Assembly: GCF_022760995.1 (NCBI RefSeq)
Contig: NZ_JAKWJO010000003.1
Span: forward strand, 372,001 to 436,000
Length of the DNA: 64,000 bases
Reading direction: 5' to 3'
Origin: Dyella sedimenti
Lineage (GTDB): Bacteria; Pseudomonadota; Gammaproteobacteria; Xanthomonadales; Rhodanobacteraceae
Position numbers and translations under genes: made by a program
Shown: positions 51,122 through 60,433 of the stretch, piece after piece
How the letters are laid out: every line of letters starts with the position of its first letter
How positions within the stretch are numbered: the first letter of the stretch is position 1
The notes under the pieces: model-generated
Told to the model about the DNA's origin: nothing
Seen by the model: the letters and a program-made list of their open reading frames with translations, nothing else
The model's database searches: none

Positions 51122-53134
51122 TCAGGGTTGCACGGCTCTTAGCGCCCGGTAGACCGCGCGGGCGAGGTCTTCCTTGCGGTAGGGCTTGGGCAGCATCGCG
51201 AATTGCTGGAGGGCCGCGTCGCTGATGTCGGGCGCCAGCCGTTCATAGCCGGAAGTGAGCAGCACGGGCAGGTCGGGACGCAGGTGCCGGGCCGTTTCCG
51301 CCAGTTCCACGCCGGTCATGCCGTTGCCCAGCACGATATCGGAGAACAGCAGGTCGATCGCGGGATGCTCGCGCAGCCGCTGGATGGCTTCCTCCGCGCT
51401 GGCGGCCTCGTGGGCGGTATAGCCGAGCGAATGCAGGAAGGCGAGCGCGACGCCGCGCACCTGCGGTTCGTCCTCCACCACCAGGATGGTCGCCACACCC
51501 GGCGGCGAGGCGGGCGGAGCGCCTTCCGGCGATGGCAGGCGCGACGGGTCCGCCGCCGGGAAGAACAGTTCCACCACGGTGCCGTAGCCGAGCTGGCTCT
51601 CGATCGTCATGCGTCCACCGGACTGCTTCATGAAGCCGTAGACCATGCTCAGCCCCAGCCCGCTGCCCTTGCCCACCTCCTTGGTGGTGAAGAAGGGATC
51701 GAGCGCGTGGGCCAGCACTTCCGGGGGCATGCCGAAACCGGTGTCCTGGATGCGGAAAACCACCTGGCCGCTGCCGGGCGGCTGCGACGGTTCGCCCGCG
51801 TCGAACCGGACCGCGATGTCCAGCCGGCCGCCGCGCGGCATCGCATCGCGGGCATTGACGGCCAGGTTGACCAGTGCGGTATCGAATTCGGAAGGGTCCA
51901 CCTCGATCGGCGGCAGCGCCCCGGCGGTGGCGGTGGCGACCACGATGCGTTCGCCGAGCGTGCGGCCCAGCATCTCCTTCAGCTCGGCCAGCAACTGGCC
52001 GGGTTGGATGGCGCGCGGCGACAGGTGGCGCCGGCTGGCGAAGGACAGCAGCTTGCCGGTGAGCGCCGCGCAGCGGTCGGCGGCGCGCGCCGCGCTGTCG
52101 GCAGCCTCGCGGGCCAGCGGATCGTCCGGTAGCGCGGCGCTCAACAATTGCAGGTTGCCGGAGATGACGGTCAGCAGGTTGTTGAAGTCGTGCGCGATGC
52201 CGCCGGTCAACTGGCCGATGGCGTCCAGCCGCTGCGCATGCGCCAGTTGCTCCTCGCTGCGGCTGCGCTGCACGGCGGCGGCCAGCATGTTGGCCACCGA
52301 CTGCAGGAAGTGCATCTTGTCGTGGTCGAAGGTGCCCGGTCCCCTGGAGAGCACGAGCAGCAGGCCCAGGGGCTCGTAGCGGTCCAGCAGCGGCACCAGC
52401 GCGGCGTCCATGAAATGCTCGGCTTCCGCCGCGGCGCGCATGCGGGGAAACGCTTCGACGCTCGGCTCGCCCAGCGCCAGCGCGCGCGCGTCGCCGTGCC
52501 AGCCGCCCTCGGAAAGGTCGCGGCAGATGGCCTTCTGCAGCAGTTGTCCGGCGCCGACGGCGGCCCGGCAATGCCAACCCCGGCCATGGCTGTCGCGGAA
52601 CAGGATGGCGGCGGCATCCGTGTGCAGCGCCGTGGCGACCAGCGAGGGCACCTTGTCCACCGCCATGTCGTAGCTGGGCGATTCCAGCAGCAGCCGGCTG
52701 ACCTGGCCGGCAGCCGCGTCGTAGCGGGCGCGCACCAGCGCCTGGCGCGCGCGTTGCGTCTCGGAAATGTCGCGGATCGATGCGGCGAACAGCAACTGCT
52801 CGCCGGTACGGATGGGGCTGAGGCCGATCTCGACCGGGAACGGCTGGCCGTTCCGGCGCACGCCGGTCAGTTCGTAGCCGGCTCCCATCGGACGCACGCG
52901 GGGACGGTCCATGTAGCCCGAGCGATGCGACTGGTGCGCCACGCGGACGCGTTCCGGCAGCAGGGCCTCCACCGGCTGGCCGTGCAGCTCGTGCGGCCCG
53001 TAGCCGAACATGTGCTCGGCCTGCGGGTTGGCGAGCACGATGCGTCCCTCGCGGTCCACCACCACCATGGCGTCCGGCGCCGTGTTGAACAGGGCCTGGA
53101 ACAGGTCGCCGTGGATGGCGGGGGCGTCGTTCAT
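51122..53134 (-). CDS. Hybrid sensor histidine kinase (PAS-GAF-kinase-receiver)
   Basis: A 670-residue cytoplasmic sensor with no membrane segment. The PAS domain spans about 10-125 (LFNTAPDAMVVVDREGRIVLAN). A GAF domain spans about 150-290. The HisKA domain carries phosphoacceptor His315 in GGIAHDFNNL. HATPase_c follows (NARDAMPRGG, DTGFGMPPE, GSGLGLSMV) and a C-terminal receiver ends the protein (ILVVEDEPQVRG, FSDIVLGNGMTG). It overlaps the response-regulator gene upstream by 4 bases, so the two form a pair. It converges with the Crp/Fnr gene, 14 bases apart. Confidence 0.92.
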   Translation of the reverse strand: MNDAPAIHGDLFQALFNTAPDAMVVVDREGRIVLANPQAEHMFGYGPHELHGQPVEALLPERVRVAHQSHRSGYMDRPRVRPMGAGYELTGVRRNGQPFPVEIGLSPIRTGEQLLFAASIRDISETQRARQALVRARYDAAAGQVSRLLLESPSYDMAVDKVPSLVATALHTDAAAILFRDSHGRGWHCRAAVGAGQLLQKAICRDLSEGGWHGDARALALGEPSVEAFPRMRAAAEAEHFMDAALVPLLDRYEPLGLLLVLSRGPGTFDHDKMHFLQSVANMLAAAVQRSRSEEQLAHAQRLDAIGQLTGGIAHDFNNLLTVISGNLQLLSAALPDDPLAREAADSAARAADRCAALTGKLLSFASRRHLSPRAIQPGQLLAELKEMLGRTLGERIVVATATAGALPPIEVDPSEFDTALVNLAVNARDAMPRGGRLDIAVRFDAGEPSQPPGSGQVVFRIQDTGFGMPPEVLAHALDPFFTTKEVGKGSGLGLSMVYGFMKQSGGRMTIESQLGYGTVVELFFPAADPSRLPSPEGAPPASPPGVATILVVEDEPQVRGVALAFLHSLGYTAHEAASAEEAIQRLREHPAIDLLFSDIVLGNGMTGVELAETARHLRPDLPVLLTSGYERLAPDISDAALQQFAMLPKPYRKEDLARAVYRALRAVQP

Positions 53135-53883
53135 TCGCGGTGCACCTGCTCGGTCAGGATGTAGCCGGTGCCCCGGATGGACTTGAGTATGCTGGGCCGG
53201 CCCGGGTCGGGCTCGATCTTGCGGCGCAGCCGGCCGATCTGCACGTCAATCGCGCGGTCGAACGGGCCGGCGTCGCGGCCATGGATGCGGGTCATGATGT
53301 CATTGCGCGAAAGCACCCGGTTGGGATGCTCCAGGAACAATCTGAGCAGCTCGTATTCGCCGGTGGTCAGCGGCACTTCCTCGCCGCCGGGCGCGCGCAG
53401 CACGTGCGAGGCGATCTCCATGCGGTAGCCCCCGAACACCAGCGTGGGCTGCCGCGACGGCACTGGTTCGGGCGTGGCCAGGCGGCCGGTGCGACGAAGC
53501 ACGCTGCGGATGCGCGCCAGCAGCTCGCGCAGTTCGAAGGGCTTGGTGACGTAGTCGTCGGCGCCCAGTTCCAGGCCGACGATGCGGTCGATCGATTCGC
53601 CGCGGCCGGACACGATGATGACCGGCCCGGCCCAGTGGCTGTGCAGGTAGCGGGTGAGATCCAGCCCGTCCTCGCCGGGCAGGCCCAGGTCCAGCAGCAC
53701 CAGGTCCACCGGCGTCGCGCGCAGTGTCTCGCGCAGTTGGCTGCCGTTCTCGGCGGCGGAGACGGTGAAGCCCTGGGTGCCGAGGTAGCGCTTGACCAGC
53801 GAGGAGACTTCCACGTCGTCGTCCACGACCAGGATATGCGGCAGCGGTGGCGAAGACGTCTTGGCGGGCTCGGCAACAGGCAT
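53131..53883 (-). CDS. OmpR-family response regulator
   Basis: A 250-residue transcription regulator. The receiver domain (about 15-130) has the acidic pocket VVDDDVE, phosphoacceptor Asp65 (LVLLDLGLPG) and conserved Lys114 (VTKPFEL). The winged-helix DNA-binding domain (about 150-245) has LTTGEYELLRLFLEHPNRVLSR and the C-terminal RGTGYIL. It is probably phosphorylated by the overlapping hybrid kinase. Targets are unknown. Confidence 0.93.
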   Translation of the reverse strand: MPVAEPAKTSSPPLPHILVVDDDVEVSSLVKRYLGTQGFTVSAAENGSQLRETLRATPVDLVLLDLGLPGEDGLDLTRYLHSHWAGPVIIVSGRGESIDRIVGLELGADDYVTKPFELRELLARIRSVLRRTGRLATPEPVPSRQPTLVFGGYRMEIASHVLRAPGGEEVPLTTGEYELLRLFLEHPNRVLSRNDIMTRIHGRDAGPFDRAIDVQIGRLRRKIEPDPGRPSILKSIRGTGYILTEQVHRE

Positions 53884-54080
53884 GGGCAGTCGTTGCGAAT
53901 GGCGTCCGGCGGGAGTGCGAAGGCTGGGCCCCGTTACCGGGGCGGCTCTGCCGCAAGATACATCGTGAGCCGCCGGATGAACATCTCGGGGCGCGCCTTC
54001 GCTGTTTCAGCGTGGCTGCCGGCTCCGGCCGCTTCGCCGGCGCGGCGTGGGCGTGCGCGGTCCATACCCGCGAGGACGCA

Positions 54081-54815
54081 TCACCGGAGCGGCTGGCGAT
54101 GGGACGCCGGCACCAGTCTCTCCAGTAGACCAGGCAGTTCGGTGAAGACGCCAGCCGGATGGCAGGCCGACGCATCACCGGTTGCTTGGCCGTATCCCCA
54201 CGAAGCGAAGATGCAGGGTATGCCGTAGGCCGCGGCTGCGGCGATATCCACGGCGTTGTCGCCGATCATCACCGCGGGCAGGCCAAGCAGGCCGCCCAGT
54301 TGCAGTGTCTGGCCGATATGGCGCGGATCGGGCTTGGGCCACGCCACGGTATCGCCGGCGCAGACGACGTCGAAATAGCCCAGCACGCCGAGGCCGTCCA
54401 GTATCGTCAGCGCGGCGGCCTCGGCCTTATTGGTGCATACGGCCAGGCGCCATCCGGTCTGGGCGAGCAGGCCGAGCACCGGGTTGACGCCGTGATAGAG
54501 CTGGGTGCCGCTAAGGGGATCCAGGCGGTAGTCGTGCAGGAAGCGTTCGATGTCCTCGTCCGTCGGCAGCACGCCGCGCAGCTGGCATGCGCGCCTGGCG
54601 AATCGTTCCAGGCCATGGCCGAGCAGCGGTGTGGCTTCCTGGCGATCCAGCGGTGCGGCCTTCAACGAGCGCAGCATCCGGTTGATCGCCGCCGTCATGC
54701 CGTCGACGGAGTCCACCAGGGTGCCATCGAGATCGAAGATGGCCACACGCTCGGTATCGAGCACAAAGGCATGCTCGGGGTCGGGCGGGGGGAGCGGGGA
54801 GGTATGCGGTTTCAT
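54081..54815 (-). CDS. HAD-family phosphatase, phosphoglycolate-phosphatase-like
   Basis: A 244-residue HAD hydrolase. Motif I is IFDLDGTLVDS, with nucleophile and acid/base Asp. Motif II includes AVCTNK. Motifs III and IV are WPKPDPRHI and MIGDNAVDI. The cap between motifs I and II is the alpha-helical type of Gph enzymes. It would dephosphorylate 2-phosphoglycolate or a similar small phosphate ester. It does not overlap neighbours and is separated from the response regulator gene by 197 bases without recognisable features. Confidence 0.88.
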   Translation of the reverse strand: MKPHTSPLPPPDPEHAFVLDTERVAIFDLDGTLVDSVDGMTAAINRMLRSLKAAPLDRQEATPLLGHGLERFARRACQLRGVLPTDEDIERFLHDYRLDPLSGTQLYHGVNPVLGLLAQTGWRLAVCTNKAEAAALTILDGLGVLGYFDVVCAGDTVAWPKPDPRHIGQTLQLGGLLGLPAVMIGDNAVDIAAAAAYGIPCIFASWGYGQATGDASACHPAGVFTELPGLLERLVPASHRQPLR

Positions 54816-54847
54816 GGGATAAGGATGCCGATGGAAAGCCGGAAAAG

Positions 54848-56398
54848 TCAGCGTTGACCGTCCGCACGGCGGCGGCGCATGGTCCAGAACACGATATTGG
54901 CCGCCGTGCCCGCGATCAGCGCGGCCAGCAGGAACACGTCGGCGAAGGCATGGCCGTAGTCCTGCCGTACCTGCTGGAGGAAGGTGGGCCAGTCACCCAT
55001 GGGGATCACGGACGGCCGGAGATCGACGTCGCCGGCCACGATGCGGTCGATGAGTTCATTCGAAAGAAGGAGCCCACGCAAACGCGGATCGCTGGCCAGC
55101 GCCGCGCGCGTGCCGCTGGCCAGCAGCGCGCCCAGGCCCGAGAAGCCGAGCAGGATGCCGGCGAAGCGCGAGGTGGTGCTGATGCCGGAGGCCATGCCCG
55201 CGCGCTGCGGCGGCACGTTCACCATCACCGCCTTCTGCGTTTCGCCGTTGAGCAGGCCACCGCCGGCCCCGAGTATCGCCATCGCGGCCACCAGGGCGGC
55301 ATGGCCGCCATGCCATGCGGCATGCACCATCAGCGCATTGCCGAAGCCCACCAGCAGCAAGCCGAGCGTCAGCACCTGGTAGCCGTTCCCATGGGTGCCC
55401 AGCCAGCGGCCGACGCGGGGGAACAGCAGCATGGCCAGCGCGAACGGCAGCATGGCGATGCCGGCCGCGAGCGGGGCATGGCCCTGCGCGCCCTGCAGGT
55501 ACAGCGGCAGTAGCGAAGCCATGACCTGGGCGGAGGCGGCGTAGGCGAACATCGCCGTTACCGCGCCGACGAAGGATGGGCGACGGAACAGGCCGAGATC
55601 GAGCATCGGCTGTTCGTTGCGCTGCTCGGCCAGCACGAACAGGGCGAACATGCCGATGCCGCCCAGCCAGCGCGCGGTCACCGCGTTCGAGGTCCAGCCC
55701 TTCCCGGGGCCCAGGATCAGGGCCGAGGTGACGCCGAGCATGCCGAGCACGAACAGCGCCATGCCGGCCAGGTCCAGCGGACGTGGATGGGGATCGCGGG
55801 AGTCCTCGACGATGGCCGGCACCGTGGCCAGCAGCGCGATGCAGATCGGCACGTTGATGTAGAACGCCCAGCGCCAGCCGTAGGTGCTGCTGATCAGGCC
55901 GCCGATGATGGGCGACAGCACCATGGTCAGGCCCATCACGCTGCCCCAGATGGCCCAGGCATGGGCGCGGTCGCGCTCCGTGTGGAAGCGGTGGCCGATG
56001 ATGGCCAGCGCCGGCGCGATCAGGAAGGCCGCGCCCACGCCCTGGCAGGCACGGGCCAGGGCCAGTGTGATCGCCGAACCGGCCAGTCCGCAGGCGAGGG
56101 AGGCCAGCCCGAACACCGCGATGCCAACCAGGAACACGCGCTTGCGTCCATGCTTGTCGGCGATGGCGCCGGCCGGCAGCAGCAGTGCGGCGAACAGCAA
56201 CACGTAGGCGCTGACCACCCATTCGATGCCGGCGAAGCTGGCGTGGAGATCCCTGGCGATGGCGGGCAGCACGATGCCCACCACGTTGGTGTCGAGCACG
56301 GTGAGCGCGCAGCCGGCGGAGGCCAGGGCGAGCACCGGCATGGCGCGCCCCTCGGCGTGAGGCATATGGGCGGTCGGTGTGCTAATGAAGTCGCTCAT
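54848..56398 (-). CDS. DHA2-family MFS transporter
   Basis: A 516-residue, 14-helix multidrug-type exporter. Helix 1 holds LTVLDTNVVGIVLPAIARDL with the characteristic Asp. The helix-2/3 loop is GAIADKHGRKRVFLVG. Motif C is GLTMVLSPIIGGLIS. It is divergent from a LysR regulator that probably controls it. The ATG at 56398 is preceded by a GGGA element. A start 9 residues further upstream is possible. Unlike the pump at 6064 it has no adaptor or outer-membrane partner beside it. Confidence 0.9.
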   Translation of the reverse strand: MSDFISTPTAHMPHAEGRAMPVLALASAGCALTVLDTNVVGIVLPAIARDLHASFAGIEWVVSAYVLLFAALLLPAGAIADKHGRKRVFLVGIAVFGLASLACGLAGSAITLALARACQGVGAAFLIAPALAIIGHRFHTERDRAHAWAIWGSVMGLTMVLSPIIGGLISSTYGWRWAFYINVPICIALLATVPAIVEDSRDPHPRPLDLAGMALFVLGMLGVTSALILGPGKGWTSNAVTARWLGGIGMFALFVLAEQRNEQPMLDLGLFRRPSFVGAVTAMFAYAASAQVMASLLPLYLQGAQGHAPLAAGIAMLPFALAMLLFPRVGRWLGTHGNGYQVLTLGLLLVGFGNALMVHAAWHGGHAALVAAMAILGAGGGLLNGETQKAVMVNVPPQRAGMASGISTTSRFAGILLGFSGLGALLASGTRAALASDPRLRGLLLSNELIDRIVAGDVDLRPSVIPMGDWPTFLQQVRQDYGHAFADVFLLAALIAGTAANIVFWTMRRRRADGQR

Positions 56399-56475
56399 GT
56401 AGCGATCCCAGCGGCTGCAATGCACCTATTCAAGCGCCGCATGAGTTCGTTTTCATTGCGACGAATCGGGTTTTA

Positions 56476-56494
56476 TATTAGGCAATAACTAATA
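56476..56494. promoter_or_regulatory. LysR-type operator candidate TATTAG-N7-CTAATA
   Basis: A perfect interrupted palindrome containing a T-N11-A core (T56479 to A56491), in the 109-base region between the DHA2 pump and LysR genes and just upstream of the LysR start. It stands out as AT-rich in a GC-rich genome. Confidence 0.65.
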
Positions 56495-56507
56495 AAGGCG
56501 AGCCTCC

Positions 56508-57410
56508 ATGGAGCTGCGGCATGTCAGGTACTTCATCGCCGTGGCGGAGGAACTGCACTTCGCCCGGGCCGCGGAACGGCTGGGCATCGCCAGCCCTACG
56601 CTGACGGTGCAGATCCAGGAACTGGAGCGCAGCCTGCACGCTCGATTGTTCGCGCGCTCCAAGCGGTCGGTGGCCCTGACGCCCGCCGGCGAGGCGTTCC
56701 TCGCCGAGGCCCGCCTCGCCATGGCCCAGTTCGAACGGGCGCAGAGCGTGGGCCAGCGCGCGGGGCGTGGCGAAATAGGGCGTATCGAGATCGGCTACGT
56801 GGGTTCGGCCGTCTATGCCGGGGTACTGCAGGCGCAGGTGCAGCGTTTCCGCAAGGGCTGGCCGGAGGTGGCGGTCGTCGCCCGGGAACATCGCATGGAC
56901 GACCTGCCCGGCCTGCTGGAAGCGGGCGGCATCGACGTGGGCTTCGTCCGCCTGCCGATGCGGCTGCCCGCTTCGCTGGCCTCGCACACGCTGCTGAACG
57001 ATGTGTTCTGCGCGGCGCTGCCTTCCACGCATGCGTTGACGGGCGCGTCAGGCCCGCTGCGCGCCAAGGCGCTGGCGGGCGAGGCGTTCATCGTGCCCGA
57101 GCAATCGCTGGGCACCTACGAAGTGGCGCGGCGCGGGCGCTTCACGCCACGTATCGGCGGGGTACCGGGCAGCCTGCTCGCGGTGCTGACCCAGGTATCG
57201 GTGGGCGCGGGCGTGGCCATCGTGCCCAGCGTGCTCAAGGACGTGGTCAACATGCCGGGCGTGCGCTTCAAGCCGCTGGCGGGAACGCCCATCGCTTCCG
57301 GCGTGGCGGCAGTCTATCGCCGGCAGGAGCGTTCGGCGGCGGTCGGCAAGCTGATCCGGCAGATCACCGGCACGCCGGCCTTGGCGCTGGCTTATCCGCA
57401 GCGGGCATGA
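56508..57410 (+). CDS. LysR-type regulator of the adjacent pump
   Basis: A 300-residue LysR regulator. The winged helix-turn-helix spans residues 1-60 (MELRHVRYFIAVAEELHFARAA, SPTLTVQIQELERSLHARLF). The effector-binding domain spans about 88-295, with the co-inducer-type sequence GAGVAIVPSVLKDV. It is divergent from the DHA2 transporter, with a palindromic operator between them. The inducer is unknown. The start ATG at 56508 has GGCGAGCC nearby but no strong ribosome-binding site. Confidence 0.9.
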   Translation: MELRHVRYFIAVAEELHFARAAERLGIASPTLTVQIQELERSLHARLFARSKRSVALTPAGEAFLAEARLAMAQFERAQSVGQRAGRGEIGRIEIGYVGSAVYAGVLQAQVQRFRKGWPEVAVVAREHRMDDLPGLLEAGGIDVGFVRLPMRLPASLASHTLLNDVFCAALPSTHALTGASGPLRAKALAGEAFIVPEQSLGTYEVARRGRFTPRIGGVPGSLLAVLTQVSVGAGVAIVPSVLKDVVNMPGVRFKPLAGTPIASGVAAVYRRQERSAAVGKLIRQITGTPALALAYPQRA

Positions 57411-57439
57411 CGGCCGGCGCCATCGGCCGGCCATCATGG

Positions 57440-57808
57440 CTAGAGCCGGTTGATCGCATCCTGCGCCGACATGGACATCGGCATCATGTTCACGTTGGCG
57501 TTGTGCATCACCCACAGCGAGCCGGCCACCAGGATGGCGATCAGCAAGGTGGTGCAGATGAAGATCGCCGTGTTCTGGCGCTGGCTGCGTGCCGCGCCCA
57601 GGTGCAGGAAGTACACCAGCTGCACGTAGAGTTGCGCCACGCACAGCACGACGATGGCGGGCAGGCGCGCTGCGTGCGGCACCTTGCCGGTCATCACCGC
57701 GCCGAAGGCGGCGAGCGTCAGCGCGAGGGAGATCAGCAGGCCGGCGAAGTACGAGCGCAGGTTGCCGTGCGAGGCCGTGGCGTCATGGCCGTGGTTGGGA
57801 ATGCTCAT
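57440..57808 (-). CDS. cyoD: Cytochrome bo3 quinol oxidase subunit IV
   Basis: A 122-residue subunit with three membrane helices. The family pattern LYVQLVYFLHLG around residues 60-71 is clear, and the N terminus is His-containing (MSIPNHGHDATASHG). It aids assembly of the quinol oxidase. It overlaps cyoC by 4 bases. No cyoE (heme O synthase) follows. The next gene is the convergent LysR gene, so heme O synthesis must be encoded elsewhere. Confidence 0.93.
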   Translation of the reverse strand: MSIPNHGHDATASHGNLRSYFAGLLISLALTLAAFGAVMTGKVPHAARLPAIVVLCVAQLYVQLVYFLHLGAARSQRQNTAIFICTTLLIAILVAGSLWVMHNANVNMMPMSMSAQDAINRL

Positions 57809-58404
57809 AGGAATTCACGCAGGTAGACGAAGGTGAACACGCAGATCCAGATCAGGTCGAGGAAATGCCAGAACAGGCTGAGGCAGGCCAAGCGGCGCTG
57901 CGCGATGCCGTCCAGCCCGTAGCGCACGACCTGGTGCATCAGCACGGCGAGCCAGAGCAGGCCGCAGGCGACGTGCAGGCCGTGTGTGCCAACCAGGGTG
58001 AAGTAGGCCGAGAGGAAGGCGCTGACGCCCGGCCCCGCGCCTTCATGAATCAGCGCGCCGAACTCGTGCACTTCCATGGCGATGAAGGCGAAGCCCAGCA
58101 CGAAGGTCACGCCCAGCCAGAGCAGCAGTTGGCCCTTGCGGCTGGCGCGCGCACCGAGCACGCCCGCGCCGAAGGTGAAGCTGCTCAACAGCAGCAACAC
58201 CGTCTCGCCCAGCACGTAGGGCAGCTCGAACAGATCCTTGCCGCTGGGACCGCCGGCGGTGTTGCCCACCAGCACGGCGAAGGTGGCGAACAGCACCGCG
58301 AAGATCAGGCAGTCGCTCATCAGGTAGATCCAGAACCCGAGCGTGGTCATGGATCCGCCCTCATGGGCGCCGTCGTGGTGAGTGGTAGCAAGCGTCATGT
58401 CCAT
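57805..58404 (-). CDS. cyoC: Cytochrome bo3 quinol oxidase subunit III
   Basis: A 199-residue subunit with five membrane helices, matching the short CyoC form. Signatures are LGFWIYLMSDCLIFAVLFATF in the first helix and the FTLVGTHGLHVACGLLWL helix. It lies 4 bases after cyoB and overlaps cyoD by 4 bases. It stabilises subunit I and the proton path. Confidence 0.94.
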   Translation of the reverse strand: MDMTLATTHHDGAHEGGSMTTLGFWIYLMSDCLIFAVLFATFAVLVGNTAGGPSGKDLFELPYVLGETVLLLLSSFTFGAGVLGARASRKGQLLLWLGVTFVLGFAFIAMEVHEFGALIHEGAGPGVSAFLSAYFTLVGTHGLHVACGLLWLAVLMHQVVRYGLDGIAQRRLACLSLFWHFLDLIWICVFTFVYLREFL

Positions 58405-58408
58405 GGGA

Positions 58409-60427
58409 TCAGGCCGCCTTCTCGGCGCGGTGAGGATGAAGTTCCAGTGACGAGACGGACGTCCACAGACGGGCGTAGCGCTCGCGCTCGATGCGCGCCA
58501 CCTCGGCGGCGGGCACGATGTAGTCGACGTCGCGGTCGTAGGTGCGGGCCAGGAAGGCGACGATCACCGCCACCAGCGACGCCGAGGTCAGCGGCCAGAT
58601 ATGCCAGACCAGGGCGAAGCACAGCACCAGCGACAGCATCGAGATGATGAAGCCGGCGCCGGTATTGCGTGGCATGTGGATGTCCTCGTAGCGGTCGGGC
58701 TGGCTGTAGGCGCGGCCGGTGACCTTGTCCTCCCAGTGCTGCTCCAGCGAGGTGATCTGTGGGATGTGGGCGAAGTTGTAGAACGGCGCCGGCGAGGAGG
58801 TGGCCCATTCCAGGCTGCGGCCGTTCCACGGGTCGCCGCTGAGGTCGCGGTGCGCGTGGCGATGGCGGATGCTGACGGCGAACTGGATGAACATCGCCAC
58901 GATGCCCGCGCCGATCACCACCGCACCACACAGCGCCACCACCAGCCAGGGATGCCAGTCCGGGTTGCTGTAGTGGTTCATGCGACGCGTCATGCCGTCG
59001 AAACCCAGCACGTACAGCGGCATGAAGGCGAGGTAGAAGCCGATCTGCCAGCACCAGAACGAGACCTTGCCCCAGAACTCGTCCAGCGTGAAGCCGAACA
59101 CCTTGGGAAACCAGAAGCTGATGGCGGCCAGGCAGCCGAACAGCACGCCGCCGATGATCACGTTGTGGAAGTGCGCCACCAGGAACAGGCTGTTATGCAG
59201 CACGAAGTCCGCGCCCGGCACCGCCAGCAGCACACCGGTCATGCCGCCTATGGCGAAGCTCACCATGAAGCCGACCGTCCACAGCGTGGCGGAGTGGTAG
59301 CGGATGCGCCCCCGGAACATGGTGAACAGCCAGTTGAACAGCTTGACGCCGGTAGGAATCGAGATGATCGACGTCATGATGCCGAAGAAGGCATTGACGT
59401 TCGCGCCCGAGCCCATGGTGAAGAAGTGGTGCAGCCACACGAAGAACGACAGCACGCCGATGGACGAGGTGGCATAGACCATCGAGGTGTAGCCGAACAG
59501 CGGCTTGCCCGAGAAGGCCGCGATGATCTCGGAGAAGGCGCCGAAGCAGGGCAGGATCAGGATGTATACCTCCGGGTGGCCCCACACCCAGATCAGGTTG
59601 ATGTACATCATCGCGTTGCCGCCGGCCTCGTTGGTGAAGAAGTGCATGCCCAGGTAGCGGTCGGCCGTGAGCAAGGCCAGCGTCGCGGTGAGCACCGGGA
59701 ACACGGCGATAATCAGGATGTTGGTGATCAGCGCGGTCCAGGTGAACACCGGCATCTTCATCAGGTCCATGCCCGGCGCGCGCATGCGCAGGATGGTCAC
59801 CACCAGGTTGATGCCGGTGAGCAGCGTGCCCAGGCCGGAGATCTGCAGCGACCAGATGTAGTAGTCCACGCCGACCGTGGGGCTATAGCCCAGTTCCGAC
59901 AGCGGCGGATAGGCCACCCAGCCGGTGGCGGCGAAGTCGCCCACGAACATCGACATCATCACCAGCACCGCGCCCACGGCGGACAGCCAGAAGCTCAGTT
60001 GGTTGAGGAAGGGAAAGGCCACGTCGCGCGCGCCGATCTGCAGCGGCACGATCACGTTCATCAGGCCCAGGATCAGCGGCGTGGCCACGAAGAAGATCAT
60101 GATCACGCCGTGCGCGGTGAAGATCTGGTCGTAGTGGTGCGGGGGCAGGTAGCCGGCCGCGTCGTTGGCGGCCATGGCCTGCTGCGCGCGCATCATGATG
60201 GCGTCGGCGAAGCCGCGCAGCAGCATCACCAGGGCAAGGATGATGTACATGACGCCGATGCGCTTGTGGTCGACCGAGGTGAGCCACTCGCTCCACAGGT
60301 ATTTCCACTTGCCGAAGTAGGTGATCGCGCCGAGCAAGGCGGCGCCGAGCAGGGCCACCACCGCCAGCGTGCCCATGATGATGGGCTCGTGCAGCGGAAT
60401 GGCGTCGAGGGTGAGCTTTCCTAACAT
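58409..60427 (-). CDS. cyoB: Cytochrome bo3 quinol oxidase subunit I
   Basis: The catalytic subunit, 672 residues with about 15 membrane helices. Heme-copper ligands are in [11 protein letters not shown] (Cu-B His and cross-linked Tyr), VWLHHFFT (two Cu-B His) and [11 protein letters not shown] (heme His pair). The D-channel segment and the N-terminal [12 protein letters not shown] motif are present. Together with CyoA lacking a Cu-A site, this marks a proton-pumping ubiquinol oxidase. It starts 6 bases after cyoA. Confidence 0.95.
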   Translation of the reverse strand: MLGKLTLDAIPLHEPIIMGTLAVVALLGAALLGAITYFGKWKYLWSEWLTSVDHKRIGVMYIILALVMLLRGFADAIMMRAQQAMAANDAAGYLPPHHYDQIFTAHGVIMIFFVATPLILGLMNVIVPLQIGARDVAFPFLNQLSFWLSAVGAVLVMMSMFVGDFAATGWVAYPPLSELGYSPTVGVDYYIWSLQISGLGTLLTGINLVVTILRMRAPGMDLMKMPVFTWTALITNILIIAVFPVLTATLALLTADRYLGMHFFTNEAGGNAMMYINLIWVWGHPEVYILILPCFGAFSEIIAAFSGKPLFGYTSMVYATSSIGVLSFFVWLHHFFTMGSGANVNAFFGIMTSIISIPTGVKLFNWLFTMFRGRIRYHSATLWTVGFMVSFAIGGMTGVLLAVPGADFVLHNSLFLVAHFHNVIIGGVLFGCLAAISFWFPKVFGFTLDEFWGKVSFWCWQIGFYLAFMPLYVLGFDGMTRRMNHYSNPDWHPWLVVALCGAVVIGAGIVAMFIQFAVSIRHRHAHRDLSGDPWNGRSLEWATSSPAPFYNFAHIPQITSLEQHWEDKVTGRAYSQPDRYEDIHMPRNTGAGFIISMLSLVLCFALVWHIWPLTSASLVAVIVAFLARTYDRDVDYIVPAAEVARIERERYARLWTSVSSLELHPHRAEKAA

Positions 60428-60433
60428 GGCTGG

